Shown piece after piece: positions 6,303 through 8,572 of a stretch of DNA of 8,572 bases; position 1 is the stretch's first letter, and every line of letters begins with the position of its first letter. Source of the DNA: an uncultured Burkholderiaceae bacterium (GTDB taxonomy: Bacteria > Pseudomonadota > Gammaproteobacteria > Burkholderiales > Burkholderiaceae); NCBI GenBank assembly GCA_937862845.1, contig CALMCK010000180.1, positions 1-8,572 on the forward strand, in the 5' to 3' direction. The position numbers and the translations under genes are program-made. The notes beneath the pieces are model-generated. The model had not been told where the DNA came from. It was given only the letters and a program-made list of their open reading frames with translations, and did not search any database.

Positions 6303-8572
6303 ATGAGCGCACCCGCAGTCAAACACACCCCCATGATGGCCCAGTATTTGGGCATTAAAGCAGACCATCCGAATACGCTGTTGTTTTATCGCATGGGTGA
6401 TTTTTACGAATTGTTTTTTGACGATGCGGTGGAGGCCTCGCGCATTCTCGGCATTTCGCTGACCGCGCGCGGCTCGTCCAATGGTGAGCCAATCAAAATG
6501 GCCGGCGTGCCTTATCATGCCGCAGAACAATACCTCGCCAAACTCCTCAAACTCGGACACTCTGTCGCCATTTGCGAGCAAATCGGCGATCCCGCCACCG
6601 CCAAAGGCCCTGTCGAGCGCAAAGTCATGCGCGTGCTCACACCTGGCACGGTGTCGGATGCGGCGTTGCTGGCGGACAAATCCGATGCGTACTTGCTCGC
6701 CATCGCCGAGCGTGGCAACGGCGCACACAAGACCCTCGGTTTGGCATGGCTCAACATGGCCAGCGGCGATTTTTATGTGACCGAAATCCCCGCCGCAGAA
6801 GCCACCGCTTGGCTTGAGCAAATTCGCCCAACAGAGCTGGTTGTCGCGGATAAAACTGCGCCCTTGTGGCGAGAGGCTTTGAGCCAGACCCTCATTTCAC
6901 CATTGCCCGATAAAAATTTCAACAGTGACAAAGGCGAGACCACCTTGCTCGCGCAGATGGGTGAGCAGCACTTGGCGCAGCTCGATGCCGAGCATTTAAC
7001 CGTCGGTTTGGCCGCCATCAACGCGTTGTTGATTTACGCGCAGCACACGCAGGGTCAGGCTTTGCGACACTTGCAGCGCTTGACTGTCGTGCGCAGCGAG
7101 CAGTATTTAACCCTCGATGCGGCCACACGGCGCAACCTCGAAATCTCAGAAACCCTGCGCGGGCAAGAGTCGCCCACGTTGTATTCACTGCTTGACAAAT
7201 GCGCCACCAGCATGGGCGCACGTTTGCTCAAGCGTTGGCTGCACCATCCGCTGCGCGATGCACAGATTGTACGCGCACGCCAAAATGCGATTGCTTCATT
7301 GCAAGAAGCGCGCCAATACTCGCGCCTGCGCCCGATATTGCAAAGCATCAACGACATCGAACGCATCGGTACGCGCATCGCACTCTCGAGCGTTCGCCCC
7401 AAAGAGTTGGCCGCCTTGCGCGATTCACTGGCCCAATTATCTGTGCTGCAGGACGCGCTTGGCACGGCTGCACCGTCTGAGTTGTTGACGCGATTGAGTC
7501 ACGATTTAAATCACCCAGCCGAGCTGTCAGCGTTGTTGCAGCGTGCGGTCAAACCAGAGCCATCCACCGTCGTGCGCGAAGGTGGCGTGATGGCCGATGG
7601 TTTTGACGAATTGCTCGATGAGCTGCGTGGTTTGCAACACAACAGCGGCGAGTTTTTACTCGCGCTGGAGTCCCGCGAACGCGAACGCACGGGTGTTGCC
7701 ACACTCAAGGTTGAATACAATCGCGTGCATGGTTTTTATATCGAGCTCACCGCAGCGCAGGCGCGCGAAGTGGTTTTGCCCTCGGATTATCAACGTCGTC
7801 AAACGCTCAAAAACGCCGAACGCTTCATCACGCCCGAACTCAAAGCCTTTGAGGACAAAGCGCTGTCCGCCAAAGAGCGTGCGCTGGCACGTGAAAAATT
7901 ATTGTATGACGAGCTCATCACCGCATTGCAGCCGTACATCGCCGACATGCAGCGCATCTCGCAAGCGGTCGCGCAGGTTGACACCTTGGCCAATCTCGCC
8001 GAGCGCGCATTCACGCTCAATTGGCATTGCCCCGAGTTGGTCGAACATGTTGGCATCCACATCCAAAAAGGCCGCCACGCTGTGGTCGAACAGCAAGTGT
8101 CGCCCTTCATCGCCAACGACTGCCACCTCGGTGCCGACGAACGGCTGTGGGTCATCACAGGGCCAAACATGGGCGGTAAATCAACCTTCATGCGGCAAGT
8201 TGCATTGATCACTTTGCTCACTTACTGCGGCTCATTCGTGCCCGCCGAGCGTGCCACACTCGGTCCGATTGACCGCATCTTTACCCGCATTGGTGCGGCG
8301 GATGATTTGGCGGGCGGACGATCGACCTTCATGGTTGAGATGACCGAGGCGGCGCAGATTTTACAAAACGCCACGCCAAACAGTTTGGTTTTGATGGACG
8401 AAATCGGCCGTGGCACATCAACGTTCGACGGTCTGGCATTGGCCTTGGCGATTGCCCAATCTTTGTTAAACACGCAAAGAAGTTTAACGCTGTTCGCCAC
8501 CCATTATTTTGAGCTCACGCAACTGGCCAACGACATGCCACACGTCAAAAATGTCCACCTGTCCGCCGTCGA
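6303..8572 (+). CDS. mutS: DNA mismatch repair protein MutS, 3' end outside the window
   Basis: MutS recognises mispaired and unpaired bases and, with ATP, recruits MutL to start strand repair. The frame stays open from ATG 6303 to the window edge (756 complete codons), with no frameshift or stop. The mismatch-reading motif FYE is at 34-36 (MGDFYELF), and the N-terminal domain continues through YHAAEQYLAKLL and ICEQIGDPATAKGPVERK. The connector, core and clamp regions follow (roughly 120-560, including RRQTLKNAERFITPELK). The ATPase has Walker A GPNMGGKST (620-628), the dimer-contact motif FTRIGAADDLAGGRSTFMVEMTE (660-682), Walker B LVLMDE (695-700, catalytic E700) and the ATHYFELT histidine motif. 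E. coli MutS is 853 aa, so about 100 C-terminal residues (end of the ATPase, helix-turn-helix, tetramer tail) are cut off. MSAPAVKHTPMM aligns with the E. coli start MSAIENFDAHTPMM, supporting 6303. All key residues seen are intact, so the protein should be active. Confidence 0.97.
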   Translation, partial: MSAPAVKHTPMMAQYLGIKADHPNTLLFYRMGDFYELFFDDAVEASRILGISLTARGSSNGEPIKMAGVPYHAAEQYLAKLLKLGHSVAICEQIGDPATAKGPVERKVMRVLTPGTVSDAALLADKSDAYLLAIAERGNGAHKTLGLAWLNMASGDFYVTEIPAAEATAWLEQIRPTELVVADKTAPLWREALSQTLISPLPDKNFNSDKGETTLLAQMGEQHLAQLDAEHLTVGLAAINALLIYAQHTQGQALRHLQRLTVVRSEQYLTLDAATRRNLEISETLRGQESPTLYSLLDKCATSMGARLLKRWLHHPLRDAQIVRARQNAIASLQEARQYSRLRPILQSINDIERIGTRIALSSVRPKELAALRDSLAQLSVLQDALGTAAPSELLTRLSHDLNHPAELSALLQRAVKPEPSTVVREGGVMADGFDELLDELRGLQHNSGEFLLALESRERERTGVATLKVEYNRVHGFYIELTAAQAREVVLPSDYQRRQTLKNAERFITPELKAFEDKALSAKERALAREKLLYDELITALQPYIADMQRISQAVAQVDTLANLAERAFTLNWHCPELVEHVGIHIQKGRHAVVEQQVSPFIANDCHLGADERLWVITGPNMGGKSTFMRQVALITLLTYCGSFVPAERATLGPIDRIFTRIGAADDLAGGRSTFMVEMTEAAQILQNATPNSLVLMDEIGRGTSTFDGLALALAIAQSLLNTQRSLTLFATHYFELTQLANDMPHVKNVHLSAV

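Noticed and set aside
7597..8208. A 203-codon plus-strand frame overlapping mutS in another reading frame
   Set aside because: It is a shadow of mutS. The real frame carries continuous MutS homology through this stretch, while the overlapping product is low-complexity, rich in Ser, Arg and Pro.

Overview
The window looks like ordinary chromosomal DNA of a moderately GC-rich betaproteobacterium, probably Burkholderiales or a close relative. The support is the tRNA-Phe sequence, the side-by-side cysE/trmJ/suhB arrangement (which I recall as common in that class), and the sequences of SuhB, TrmJ and MutS. Coding density is very high. I see no transposase, integrase, phage gene, CRISPR array, toxin-antitoxin pair or abrupt change in composition.

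Layout. At the left edge is a tRNA-Phe(GAA) gene on the minus strand, cut by the window start, with a good sigma70-type promoter just upstream. Three more minus-strand genes follow (transcription order trmJ, cysE, then the oxidoreductase): a very large fused indolepyruvate:ferredoxin oxidoreductase (about 1,190 aa), the serine O-acetyltransferase gene cysE, and the tRNA 2'-O-methyltransferase gene trmJ. Gaps are 23 bp (trmJ-cysE) and an ATGA overlap or 59 bp (cysE-oxidoreductase), so these three probably share a transcript. A 232-bp divergent intergenic region separates trmJ from a plus-strand pair: suhB (inositol monophosphatase family), then 3 bp later mutS (mismatch repair), which runs off the right edge.

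Functions. The products are largely housekeeping: wobble-adjacent tRNA methylation (TrmJ), the first committed step of cysteine synthesis (CysE), inositol-phosphate hydrolysis and, in enterics, rRNA transcription support (SuhB), and DNA mismatch repair (MutS). The oxidoreductase is the accessory member and suggests breakdown of aromatic amino acids through aryl-pyruvates to aryl-acetyl-CoA. Nothing ties all five together biochemically.

I found no convincing new biological system. The most noteworthy signals are non-coding: a near-perfect 11-position hairpin that would make up nearly the whole 5' leader of pre-tRNA-Phe, and two consecutive inverted repeats across the cysE stop/oxidoreductase start, where the start codon is also uncertain.
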